Below are positions 1 to 4,566 of a stretch of 5,861 nt of DNA, in pieces (the first letter of the stretch is position 1; the number at the start of each line of letters is the position of its first letter). This DNA comes from Nitrospinaceae bacterium. Lineage in GTDB: Bacteria; Nitrospinota; Nitrospinia; Nitrospinales; VA-1. The stretch spans positions 1,555 through 7,415 of the forward strand of contig DUAA01000048.1 of the NCBI GenBank assembly GCA_012961055.1, written 5' to 3'. The notes under the pieces are model-generated. The model worked only from the letters and a program-made list of their open reading frames with translations. It searched no databases and was not told the origin of the DNA. Both the position numbers and the translations under genes were made by a program.

Positions 1-103
1 CAGCCTGCACTTTAGGTAGCTGCTGACATAACGACTTTAATGTGTTCTCCAGAATTTTCTCTTCCTCTTTAATCAACTGCTTATCTTCTTCTGATAATGC
101 CAT
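1..103 (-). CDS. Partial CDS, N-terminus of an unidentified protein
   Basis: The first 34 codons of a minus-strand gene are visible, and the rest lies beyond the left edge. The peptide starts MALSEEDKQLIKEEEKILEN and is very acidic and helical, with heptad-like spacing that suggests an N-terminal coiled coil. The ATG (103-101) is preceded by AAGGA about nine bases upstream, a good ribosome binding site, and this supports the gene being real. An ATG seven bases further upstream is in another frame. Acidic helical starts of this kind occur in UvrD/HelD-like superfamily I helicases, but 34 residues are too few to assign a family. The gene is divergent from the Mrp-like ATPase at 342. Confidence 0.6.
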   Translation of the reverse strand, partial: MALSEEDKQLIKEEEKILENTLKSLCQQLPKVQA

Positions 104-154
104 TTTTCATCATCCTTAAAATCATTCCCTAAACTCTTGTCAGGTAAACCCATT

Positions 155-183
155 AATCTAAATCAGACAAACCTCAGGGGCAA
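155..183 (-). promoter_or_regulatory. Possible sigma70-type promoter for the left-edge gene
   Basis: On the minus strand, TTGCCC (183-178) and TAGATT (160-155) are separated by 17 bases and lie about 50 bases upstream of the ATG at 103. The matches to consensus are 3/6 and 4/6, so this is a weak candidate favoured mainly by its spacing and position. Confidence 0.25.
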
Positions 184-231
184 CCTAAATCCGATAAATT
201 AGATAAATATATTTTTTGGTCGGAGTTCTAT

Positions 232-262
232 TTAACAGAAAGTCCAATAAAACCTTTAAAAT
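232..262 (+). promoter_or_regulatory. Possible sigma70-type promoter for the Mrp-like/PCP_red pair
   Basis: TTAACA (232-237, 5/6 to the -35 consensus) is followed after 17 bases by TTTAAA (255-260), or after 19 bases by TAAAAT (257-262, 5/6 to the -10 consensus). It sits in an AT-rich stretch about 80 bases upstream of the ATG at 342, which would leave a short 5' untranslated leader. The call rests on motif matching only. Confidence 0.35.
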
Positions 263-329
263 AAGCGGCTTTTACTTTATGATGAAAAGTTGTAACTCAA
301 AAATCATCAAGACCCGTTTGGGAATATTT

Positions 330-334
330 AGGAG
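330..334 (+). promoter_or_regulatory. Ribosome binding site that fixes the start at 342
   Basis: AGGAG sits seven bases before the ATG at 342. It decides between that start and a TTG at 216 in the same frame. The TTG has no comparable site, and the 42 extra residues it would add look unlike any Mrp N-terminus. Confidence 0.7.
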
Positions 335-341
335 TTTTTTC

Positions 342-1220
342 ATGAAAACTTATGAGGATCTGGTAGGAGATGGTGGATCCGATATCATCGGGCAGGTAAC
401 CGTTTTAGGAGAAAAACTGCGAGCTAGGCTCGATAAAATTAAACACAAAGTGGCTTTAATGAGTGGTAAAGGGGGTGTCGGTAAAAGCTCCATTACCGCC
501 AATATAGCTTCCTGCCTGGCTGATCGAGGCCATAAAGTTGGAATTCTGGATGCCGACTTAAACGGACCGAGCATAGCCCACCTCTTAGGAGTTGGCAATA
601 ACGTACAACTAAAAATGAAAGACGATGGCCTGGAGCCGGGTGTCGGTCATCAAGAGATCCGGATCATGTCCATGGATATGCTTCTAAAAACTGCCGACAC
701 ACCGGTCATGTGGACAGAAGAAACCGATGCTACGGCAGTCTGGGTCAGCACTATGGAATCCACTGCCACTCGTGAACTGTTGGCAGATACCAACTGGGGG
801 GAACTGGACTATCTCCTCATTGACATGCCTCCCGGAAGTGATCGCATAGATAATATCCGTTCTCTCATTCCCGAACTGGCAGGAGTGGTGGAAATCACCA
901 TCCCCTCCCCGCTTTCCCAACATATTGTCACTAAATCAATCACTAAGAACAATAAAATGAAAGTACCTATTATTGGGTTGATCGAGAATATGGCGACCTA
1001 TGTTTGTCCGCATTGCGATAAAGAAGGTAAGTTATTTGCTGGCGAAGACGTACATAAACTAACCAAAAGAAAAGAAATTCCCTACATTGGTAAGATTCCG
1101 TTCGACACACGGGTATCCCAAACCAGCGGAAGCCTTTTTTATAACGAGTTTAAGGATTCTGTTACAGGCCAGGCCATAGCGGCTGCCGTTGACAATATCG
1201 AAAAATTTATCACCAAATAG
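342..1220 (+). CDS. Divergent Mrp/NBP35-family P-loop ATPase
   Basis: This is a 292-residue SIMIBI-class ATPase of the Mrp/NBP35 group, cytosolic, with no signal peptide or membrane segment. Visible motifs are the deviant Walker A GKGGVGKS at residues 42-49, DADLNGPSI at 70-78 (DADIYGPSI in typical Mrp), and ELDYLLIDMPPG at 154-165. The Fe-S-bridging pair of the family is present as C222-P-H-C225 after ENMATYV. It has no N-terminal DUF59 domain, and the usual PPGTGD is replaced by PPGSDR (163-168) followed by a divergent stretch. Known relatives carry or transfer Fe-S clusters as dimers. The gene at 1240 follows after 19 bases and is surely cotranscribed, so the ATPase probably acts with that PCP_red protein. 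ParA/MinD relatives are excluded by the CxxC after ENM. The family is confident; the specific role is unknown. Confidence 0.9.
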   Translation: MKTYEDLVGDGGSDIIGQVTVLGEKLRARLDKIKHKVALMSGKGGVGKSSITANIASCLADRGHKVGILDADLNGPSIAHLLGVGNNVQLKMKDDGLEPGVGHQEIRIMSMDMLLKTADTPVMWTEETDATAVWVSTMESTATRELLADTNWGELDYLLIDMPPGSDRIDNIRSLIPELAGVVEITIPSPLSQHIVTKSITKNNKMKVPIIGLIENMATYVCPHCDKEGKLFAGEDVHKLTKRKEIPYIGKIPFDTRVSQTSGSLFYNEFKDSVTGQAIAAAVDNIEKFITK

Positions 1221-1229
1221 TTTTTATAC

Positions 1230-1234
1230 AGGAG
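1230..1234 (+). promoter_or_regulatory. Ribosome binding site that fixes the start at 1240
   Basis: AGGAG five bases before the ATG at 1240 selects this start. The alternative in-frame ATG at 1189 lies inside the preceding gene. Starting at 1240 places the first CxxC at residues 5-8, close to the N-terminus. Confidence 0.7.
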
Positions 1235-1239
1235 ACGTA

Positions 1240-1674
1240 ATGAAATTCCTTTGTATCCCTTGTGATGTAAAAATGGAAGTACAGGTTGAAGGCATAATGC
1301 CGGAGGAAAAAACCAATCTGGTCATGAAATTCAAATGCAAAAAATGCGGACATAGCATCGCCATGCTTACCAATAAATTCGAAACAGAATTTGTTAGTAA
1401 ACTGGGTGTAGAAATGGGTGGTGCCACCAGTATCAGCAAAGCCCCTATGGCGTCAGTCAGTTCCTCTTTGGCCGAAGCTAAAGAAGAGCTAAAAAAAACC
1501 AATCCGGAAGACGATCTCATTTGGACCGAAGAAGCGGAACAGCGCATCAAAAAAGTCCCGTTTTTTGTCCGCGGCATGGCGAAAAGGACAGTCGTCAGTT
1601 TTGCTCTGGAAAAAGGAGCCACTACTATTGATGCCAAACTGATGGACGAAGTCCGAGAAAAAGTAGGCATGTAG
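1240..1674 (+). CDS. Small CxxC-ribbon protein with C-terminal PCP_red domain
   Basis: This is a 144-residue soluble protein with three parts. Residues 1-45 hold CIPC (5-8) and CKKC (33-36), a likely zinc ribbon or Fe-S site. Residues 46-92 are a low-complexity, charged linker. Residues 95-144 match the PCP_red pattern, with W95, EEAEQRIKKVPFFVRGMAKR (97-116) and a closing helix rich in Glu and Lys. PCP_red is known as the C-terminal module of subunit B (BchB/ChlB) of light-independent protochlorophyllide reductase. Here it is detached from any catalytic domain, and no chlorophyll gene is nearby. It lies 19 bases after the Mrp-like ATPase, in the same probable operon. A carrier, adaptor or redox role with that ATPase is inference. 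The domain call rests on recall of the VPFFVR-x-MA-(K/R) core and on length. Confidence 0.82.
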   Translation: MKFLCIPCDVKMEVQVEGIMPEEKTNLVMKFKCKKCGHSIAMLTNKFETEFVSKLGVEMGGATSISKAPMASVSSSLAEAKEELKKTNPEDDLIWTEEAEQRIKKVPFFVRGMAKRTVVSFALEKGATTIDAKLMDEVREKVGM

Positions 1675-1750
1675 CCGAGCCATGTTCGGTGGTATTAGGT
1701 CTATACCCGTAATCCTATTGCCTCCTTTTCTATATACTGCAAACTCTGAA

Positions 1751-1769
1751 CTGCCCCAAAAAGGGGCAG
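1751..1769 (+). terminator. GC-rich hairpin, possible terminator without a U-tract
   Basis: CTGCCCC (1751-1757), loop AAAAA, GGGGCAG (1763-1769): a perfect 7-bp stem 77 bases after the PCP_red stop codon. No T run follows on either strand, so it does not meet the standard for an intrinsic terminator. It may pause polymerase, mark a Rho-dependent end or protect the 3' end of the transcript. Confidence 0.35.
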
Positions 1770-1774
1770 CGTTG

Positions 1775-1797
1775 AGGGAATTGCGGTAACCTTCCCT
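1775..1797 (+). repeat. Second hairpin in the gap
   Basis: AGGGAA (1775-1780) and TTCCCT (1792-1797) form a perfect 6-bp stem with an 11-base loop. It starts five bases after the hairpin at 1751-1769, so the two form a tandem pair. No T run follows. Confidence 0.35.
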
Positions 1798-1906
1798 TAT
1801 CCAATCATCGTCGCAAGAATTACGAAAACTTATTGCCCAATCTAAGCCTTTCTACCTCGAAGGAGTAAAAAGGTATAAGCCGTCTACATCTTATTATTGA
1901 TCCCGC

Positions 1907-1966
1907 ATGGAGATCAGCATTGACAGATAGAGACCCGATGAAGACCTTTTATTACGCACCCTGACA
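1907..1966 (+). pseudogene. Upstream part of the thioesterase frame, interrupted by TAG
   Basis: An ATG at 1907 is in the same frame as the thioesterase and reads seven codons (MEISIDR) before a TAG at 1928-1930. The codons after the TAG read RPDEDLLLRTLT and join the downstream ATG without a break. This matches the typical YciA N-terminus, which runs (L/V)LRTLAMP(A/S)DTN. The homology therefore crosses the stop codon and begins upstream of the 1967 start. A single C-to-T change of a Gln codon CAG would explain it. No clear ribosome binding site precedes 1907. Confidence 0.55.
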
Positions 1967-2308
1967 ATGCCAACGGACACTAACTCAAACGGAGATATTT
2001 TCGGCGGTTGGATCATGTCGCAGATCGATATTTGCGAGGATATTTTGGCCCAGGAAAATGCTAGAGGTAGAGTAGTCACTGTCCGGGTCAATGGGACAAC
2101 TTTTTACAAGCCTATGAATGCAGGTTATGTGGTTTACTGCTATGGGAAGTGTACCCGAATTGAAAACTCCTCAATCCCACTTAAGCTGGAAGTCTGGGGC
2201 AAACCAGTCTTTGAGGAATTGGAGAACGAACGCTATTGCGTGATAGAAGCGGTATTTACCTATGCCTCTATCAATCAAGAAGGTAAATCAAGAAAGATTG
2301 AACGTTGA
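1967..2308 (+). CDS. yciA: YciA-like hotdog acyl-CoA thioesterase, N-terminus affected by TAG
   Basis: The open frame encodes 113 residues of a YciA-type acyl-CoA thioesterase, which hydrolyses acyl-CoA thioesters in the cytoplasm and works as a hotdog-fold oligomer. Family landmarks in order are DTNSNGDIFGGWIMSQID at residues 4-21, with the conserved catalytic Asp as D21, GRVVTVRVNGTTFYKP (34-49), LEVWGKP (74-80) and ERYCVIEAVFTY (88-99). The C-terminus ends close to the end of the E. coli protein. About 20 residues at the N-terminus are missing because an in-frame TAG lies 37 bases upstream, and the first hotdog strand (LLLRTL) falls in that gap. No Shine-Dalgarno sequence precedes the ATG at 1967. 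A few family positions are unusual, such as GYVV where GDVV is typical. It may be a recent pseudogene, a gene using an internal or reinitiated start, or a sequencing error. Confidence 0.75.
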   Translation: MPTDTNSNGDIFGGWIMSQIDICEDILAQENARGRVVTVRVNGTTFYKPMNAGYVVYCYGKCTRIENSSIPLKLEVWGKPVFEELENERYCVIEAVFTYASINQEGKSRKIER

Positions 2309-2326
2309 GCTTAAACAACCCCTTCT

Positions 2327-2381
2327 CCTAAGGTCATTTACTTAATTCCAGAGATTCTTCGCTTCTCTCAAAAATGACAGG
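2327..2381. repeat. Degraded REP-like/MITE-like palindrome
   Basis: The outer arms GTCATTT (2333-2339) and AAATGAC (2372-2378) are perfect inverse complements, extended by CCT (2327-2329) and AGG (2379-2381) after a three-base bulge. An inner stem AGAGA/TCTCT (2350-2354 and 2364-2368) closes a nine-base loop. The right half, GAGATTCTTCGCTTCTCTCA plus AAAATGACAGG, strongly resembles the GATTCTTCGCTTCGCTCAGA-ATGACA sequence scattered through many bacterial genomes as an intergenic palindromic repeat. Only one copy is in the window, so its repetitive nature is recalled from other genomes and not shown here. Confidence 0.5.
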
Positions 2382-2429
2382 CAATAGAATTTTTCAACAA
2401 ACTGCTAAACGTGGCCTGCCGCCGGCAAC

Positions 2430-2463
2430 AAAAAACGGGAGCAACTTGACCGCTGCTCCCGTT
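2430..2463 (-). terminator. Intrinsic terminator of the mrp-DUF971 operon
   Basis: Read on the minus strand, AACGGGAGCA (2463-2454), a 10-base loop and TGCTCCCGTT (2443-2434) form a perfect 10-bp stem, followed directly by more T residues to give a run of six (2435-2430). This is a textbook Rho-independent terminator. The plus strand has no T run after the stem, so the direction is clear. It lies 303 bases after the DUF971 stop and 13 bases after the stop of the small frame at 2477-2641. Confidence 0.85.
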
Positions 2464-2476
2464 CGGGTTGGAGCGC

Positions 2477-2641
2477 TTAAGCCTGTATTCTCAAGCACTC
2501 TTCATTTGATTGAGCCTGACCGCTCAATAATTGGAAAAATATTTGTTTTCTCGTAATAATCTCAATGGCCAAAATGTTACCCAATAGCATAATAAATTCA
2601 CCTACTGCCCTTGGCATTTTGTCAGGAGGTCCCTCCACCAT
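2477..2641 (-). CDS. Possible small protein, 54 residues
   Basis: A minus-strand frame starts with ATG at 2641, reads MVEGPPDKMPRAVGEFIMLL and continues to a TAA at 2479-2477, just before the operon terminator. It has a Gly-Pro-rich start, a hydrophobic middle (residues 14-29) and a polar, Gln/Glu-rich tail ending NEECLRIQA. No ribosome binding site precedes the first ATG. The ATG at residue 18 has AGGTGA about eight bases upstream and could give a 37-residue product. The only support is its position between DUF971 and the terminator; chance is quite possible. No family is recognised. Confidence 0.25.
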   Translation of the reverse strand: MVEGPPDKMPRAVGEFIMLLGNILAIEIITRKQIFFQLLSGQAQSNEECLRIQA

Positions 2642-2766
2642 TGGTAAGAAATTGGGGAGGATTTAACAGCAGAGGAACAACCATCAAACATTATCATCAC
2701 ATAGCCACATTGCAATTCCATATTTTTACTGTGGCGAATATGTCACAGAAATCAATAGATAAAAGC

Positions 2767-3096
2767 CTAGTTTGCAGTATTTTTACTTTTGCAGGCCGTA
2801 CATTCACAAATTTGACGCAAAAGTTCATGGGTATAAAGACCGGTATCGTGCCCATCATTCCAATAAAATTGGATGGCATAAAGCCCAACTGCCTTGATGT
2901 TTTTGGGTCGAATATCATCGGTTATAGAACCTGGGGCAATCATCTTTTTTCCGCTCCATTCATCAATGCAATTTGCACACGGGCAACTTTCCCGTAAAGA
3001 CTTAACCGAATAAACTGAGTCATGCCCATCGTTCCAGGAAATACCCAGAGTAGACTCGTCAACCTGTTTGATACTCTTTGGTGCAGGAACTGCCAT
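2767..3096 (-). CDS. DUF971 (gamma-butyrobetaine hydroxylase-like N-terminal) domain protein
   Basis: This 109-residue soluble protein is essentially one DUF971 domain. Visible are W21-NDGHD, LRESCPCANC (34-43), VGLYAIQFYWNDGHDTG (70-86) and LLRQICECTAC (92-102). The Cys-x-Cys-x2-Cys at 38, 40 and 43 together with His83 matches the Cys3His zinc site known in the N-terminal domain of gamma-butyrobetaine hydroxylase; no hydroxylase domain is present here. Stand-alone DUF971 proteins are often found beside mrp, and the same domain is fused to the C-terminus of plant HCF101, a chloroplast Mrp that supplies 4Fe-4S clusters. The gene lies 117 bases downstream of mrp on the same strand. Its ATG has AAGGA nine bases upstream, and an in-frame TAA shortly before it rules out a longer start. 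A role as partner of Mrp is inference. Confidence 0.88.
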   Translation of the reverse strand: MAVPAPKSIKQVDESTLGISWNDGHDSVYSVKSLRESCPCANCIDEWSGKKMIAPGSITDDIRPKNIKAVGLYAIQFYWNDGHDTGLYTHELLRQICECTACKSKNTAN

Positions 3097-3160
3097 AATT
3101 ATTTGTCCTTTTTAATTCAAGGCAACGCATAAGTATTGCATGCACAGCTTGTATATCCAC
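3059..3160 (-). CDS. Possible leader frame between mrp and DUF971, 33 residues
   Basis: A GTG at 3160-3158 follows a perfect AAGGAGG (3172-3166) with a five-base gap and opens a 33-codon frame, starting VDIQAVHAILMRCLELKR, that ends inside the DUF971 gene. The strong ribosome binding site has no other plausible use here. It might recruit ribosomes and couple translation to DUF971, whose own site is weaker. The peptide resembles nothing recognised. Confidence 0.2.
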   Translation of the reverse strand: MDIQAVHAILMRCLELKRTNNYGSSCTKEYQTG

Positions 3161-3165
3161 GCCAA

Positions 3166-3172
3166 CCTCCTT
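3166..3172 (-). promoter_or_regulatory. Perfect Shine-Dalgarno sequence not next to an annotated gene
   Basis: AAGGAGG on the minus strand lies in the mrp-DUF971 gap, 70 bases upstream of the DUF971 ATG and so too far to serve it directly. A nearby plus-strand GGGAGG (3178-3183) gives a CCTCC/GGAGG hairpin that could mask it in the transcript. Confidence 0.35.
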
Positions 3173-3213
3173 CAACAGGGAGGCCTTTGGGGAACATAAA
3201 TAGATATTGCTGG

Positions 3214-4311
3214 TTAGCTTTTCCAGGCCAGTTCAAAGTTAGCCGAGACTTTTTCACCACTATTAGCCTGATTGATACTCAATTGGGCAGCTACCTTCCC
3301 AGCCAAATCTTTATATGCCATACTTGCAGGAGATCCCGGATCAGCAATGACAACTGGAATTCCAGAGTCTCCGCCTTCAGCAATTTCTTCAATAATCGGT
3401 ATTTCTCCAAGCAGTGGAATGCTAAAGTTATCGGCCAACTTCTTCCCACCGCCCTGCCTGAAGATAAAATGTTTTTTATCACAACCATTGCAAATGAAAT
3501 GGCTCATGTTTTCAACAATGCCGAGAAGAGGAACTTTGACCTGTTGAAACATTTTCACACCCTTGTCTGCGTCAATCAGGCTTACTTCTTGCGGAGTGGT
3601 CACGACAACCGCACCGGAAATTGGAGCCTTCTGGGTCAGAGTCAACTGCACATCACCTGTACCCGGCGGAAGATCAATGATTAGATAATCCAACTCGCCC
3701 CACTCCACGTTTTGCAAAAACTGCTGAATAATACCGCCTAACATGGGTCCGCGGAGCATCAAGGGCTGCCCTTGTTTGGTTAGGAATGCTGCAGAAACCA
3801 CTTTTAAACCGTATTTTTCATGCGGGAAAAATTTATTCTCTTCGCCCACTTTAGGTGAAGAAATAGGGATACCCATCATCTGCGGGATACTTGGACCATA
3901 TATATCTGCATCCATTAATCCAACTCGAGCACCTGTTATCGATAGCGCAATAGCCAGATTAGTGCTGACCGTGGATTTACCTACCCCACCCTTCCCGCTA
4001 GCCACAGCAATAATATTTTTCACACCCGTCAAAACAGGTTGAGCGTGCTCAGTCGATCTAACAACAGCGGTCATATTGACATCAACCTTTTCGACCCCAT
4101 CGATTGCCTGGACTTTTGTTTCACATTCTGTTTTCAATTGCTCTTTCACCGGACAGGCAGGTGTGGTCAGCTCAACATCGAATTTGACGCTTCCCCCTTC
4201 TATATTCAAATTTTTGACAAACCCAAGACTAACAATGTCTTTGTGCAGGTCAGGATCTTGAACGGTCTTCAGTGCATCAATTACTTTCTCTTGCAGCTTG
4301 GGATCGGACAT
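3214..4311 (-). CDS. apbC: Mrp/ApbC iron-sulfur cluster carrier ATPase
   Basis: This is a 365-residue, full-length bacterial Mrp (ApbC), a cytosolic ATPase that binds and transfers 4Fe-4S clusters. The N-terminus (about residues 4-85) is a DUF59/MIP18 domain, with QDPDLHKDIVSLGFV at 18-32 and TTPACPVKEQ at 49-58, including C53. The ATPase domain starts near residue 98 and shows the Walker A GKGGVGKS (106-113), DADIYGPSIPQMMG (134-147), MLRGPM (185-190), DYLIIDLPPGTGD (208-220) and ENMSHFIC (267-274), in which C274 and C277 form the cluster-bridging CxxC. The ATG at 4311 has AAGGAG six bases upstream. The DUF971 gene follows on the same strand, and parC is divergent. It is the canonical counterpart of the divergent Mrp-like protein at 342-1220, from which it differs by the DUF59 domain and intact PPGTGD. 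Confidence 0.95.
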   Translation of the reverse strand: MSDPKLQEKVIDALKTVQDPDLHKDIVSLGFVKNLNIEGGSVKFDVELTTPACPVKEQLKTECETKVQAIDGVEKVDVNMTAVVRSTEHAQPVLTGVKNIIAVASGKGGVGKSTVSTNLAIALSITGARVGLMDADIYGPSIPQMMGIPISSPKVGEENKFFPHEKYGLKVVSAAFLTKQGQPLMLRGPMLGGIIQQFLQNVEWGELDYLIIDLPPGTGDVQLTLTQKAPISGAVVVTTPQEVSLIDADKGVKMFQQVKVPLLGIVENMSHFICNGCDKKHFIFRQGGGKKLADNFSIPLLGEIPIIEEIAEGGDSGIPVVIADPGSPASMAYKDLAGKVAAQLSINQANSGEKVSANFELAWKS

Positions 4312-4406
4312 ACAACGCTCCTTAAAAACTAAAAATTACTTAATCGGTCAATTTTCCGAATATTAATAATAATGGGACGGAAGAAAACTTAAAATATTCC
4401 CGTCGG

Positions 4407-4450
4407 CAGTAATAGGATGGCATCATCATAAAAAAGATTTCATCCTACTG
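4407..4450. repeat. Inverted repeat TAGGATG/CATCCTA
   Basis: TAGGATG (4413-4419) and CATCCTA (4441-4447) are perfect inverse complements. The stem is extended by CAG (4407-4409) and CTG (4448-4450) past a three-base bulge. The loop is 21 bases. It lies upstream of mrp and could be an operator or a leader hairpin. Confidence 0.35.
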
Positions 4451-4461
4451 AAAAGAATTGC

Positions 4462-4501
4462 ATTAACAACTTCAAACTGGGGTAGAGATACCATTGTTAA
4501 T
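4462..4501. repeat. Inverted repeat ATTAACAA/TTGTTAAT with nested stem
   Basis: ATTAACAA (4462-4469) and TTGTTAAT (4494-4501) are perfect 8-bp inverse complements. Inside them GGTA (4481-4484) and TACC (4489-4492) pair around a GAGA tetraloop. The dyad ends 12 bases before the proposed parC -35 box, a fitting place for an operator. Confidence 0.4.
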
Positions 4502-4513
4502 ACTTGAATTCAC

Positions 4514-4542
4514 TTGCTTAATGACTTTCCCTATTGTATATA
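4514..4542 (+). promoter_or_regulatory. Probable sigma70-type promoter for parC
   Basis: TTGCTT (4514-4519) and TATATA (4537-4542) are separated by exactly 17 bases, matching consensus at 4/6 and 5/6. Transcription would start near 4549, giving a leader of about 209 bases before parC that contains the hairpin at 4567-4608 and the short frame at 4638-4736. Confidence 0.5.
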
Positions 4543-4566
4543 AATAATTTAGGACCACAATATATA

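Larger units (their letters stand above)
1675..1906. other. Intergenic region with two hairpins, no gene seen
   Basis: No convincing frame is present on either strand. The region holds two neighbouring perfect inverted repeats (entered separately) and an AGGAG at 1861-1865 that has no start codon at a usable distance. It separates the PCP_red gene from the thioesterase. A promoter for the thioesterase is not obvious. Confidence 0.5.
2309..2766. other. Intergenic region between convergent transcripts
   Basis: This 458-bp stretch lies between the thioesterase stop and the end of the DUF971 gene, which point towards each other. It holds a REP-like palindrome (2327-2381), an intrinsic terminator for minus-strand transcripts (2430-2463) and one weak minus-strand small frame (2477-2641), each entered separately. 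Plus-strand frames here look non-coding. Confidence 0.5.

Noticed and set aside
216..341. Upstream TTG extension of the Mrp-like ATPase by 42 residues
   Set aside because: It lacks a ribosome binding site, the added residues (Lys, Phe and Ser-rich) do not resemble an Mrp N-terminus, and a good AGGAG precedes the ATG at 342.
1224..1670. 148-codon open frame on the minus strand
   Set aside because: It is antisense to the PCP_red gene over nearly its whole length, has Ser-rich composition typical of an antisense shadow, and matches no family.
342..1674. Interpretation as part of a photosynthesis (chlorophyll biosynthesis) cluster
   Set aside because: Only the PCP_red module is shared with BchB. 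The catalytic part of BchB and the BchN and BchL genes are absent, and the ATPase has Mrp, not BchL, motifs.
1928..1930. Reassignment of TAG as a sense codon to explain the thioesterase frame
   Set aside because: TAG correctly ends the Mrp-like gene (1218-1220) and the PCP_red gene (1672-1674). Reading through the first would run over the ribosome binding site of the next gene, so general recoding is not supported.
2434..2463. Terminator for the plus-strand thioesterase
   Set aside because: The stem has no T run on its plus-strand 3' side; the T run lies only on the minus-strand side, so it serves the opposite operon.
2611..2997. 128-codon open frame on the plus strand
   Set aside because: It overlaps the DUF971 gene in antisense, and its translation has no recognisable domain.
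3136..3684. 182-codon open frame on the plus strand
   Set aside because: It lies mostly antisense to the apbC coding region, whose motifs are intact, and its translation shows no family features.
4323..4351. TTGACC-17-TTTTTA as a promoter for apbC on the minus strand
   Set aside because: The -10 word is poor and overlaps the ribosome binding site, so transcription would begin at or after the start codon.
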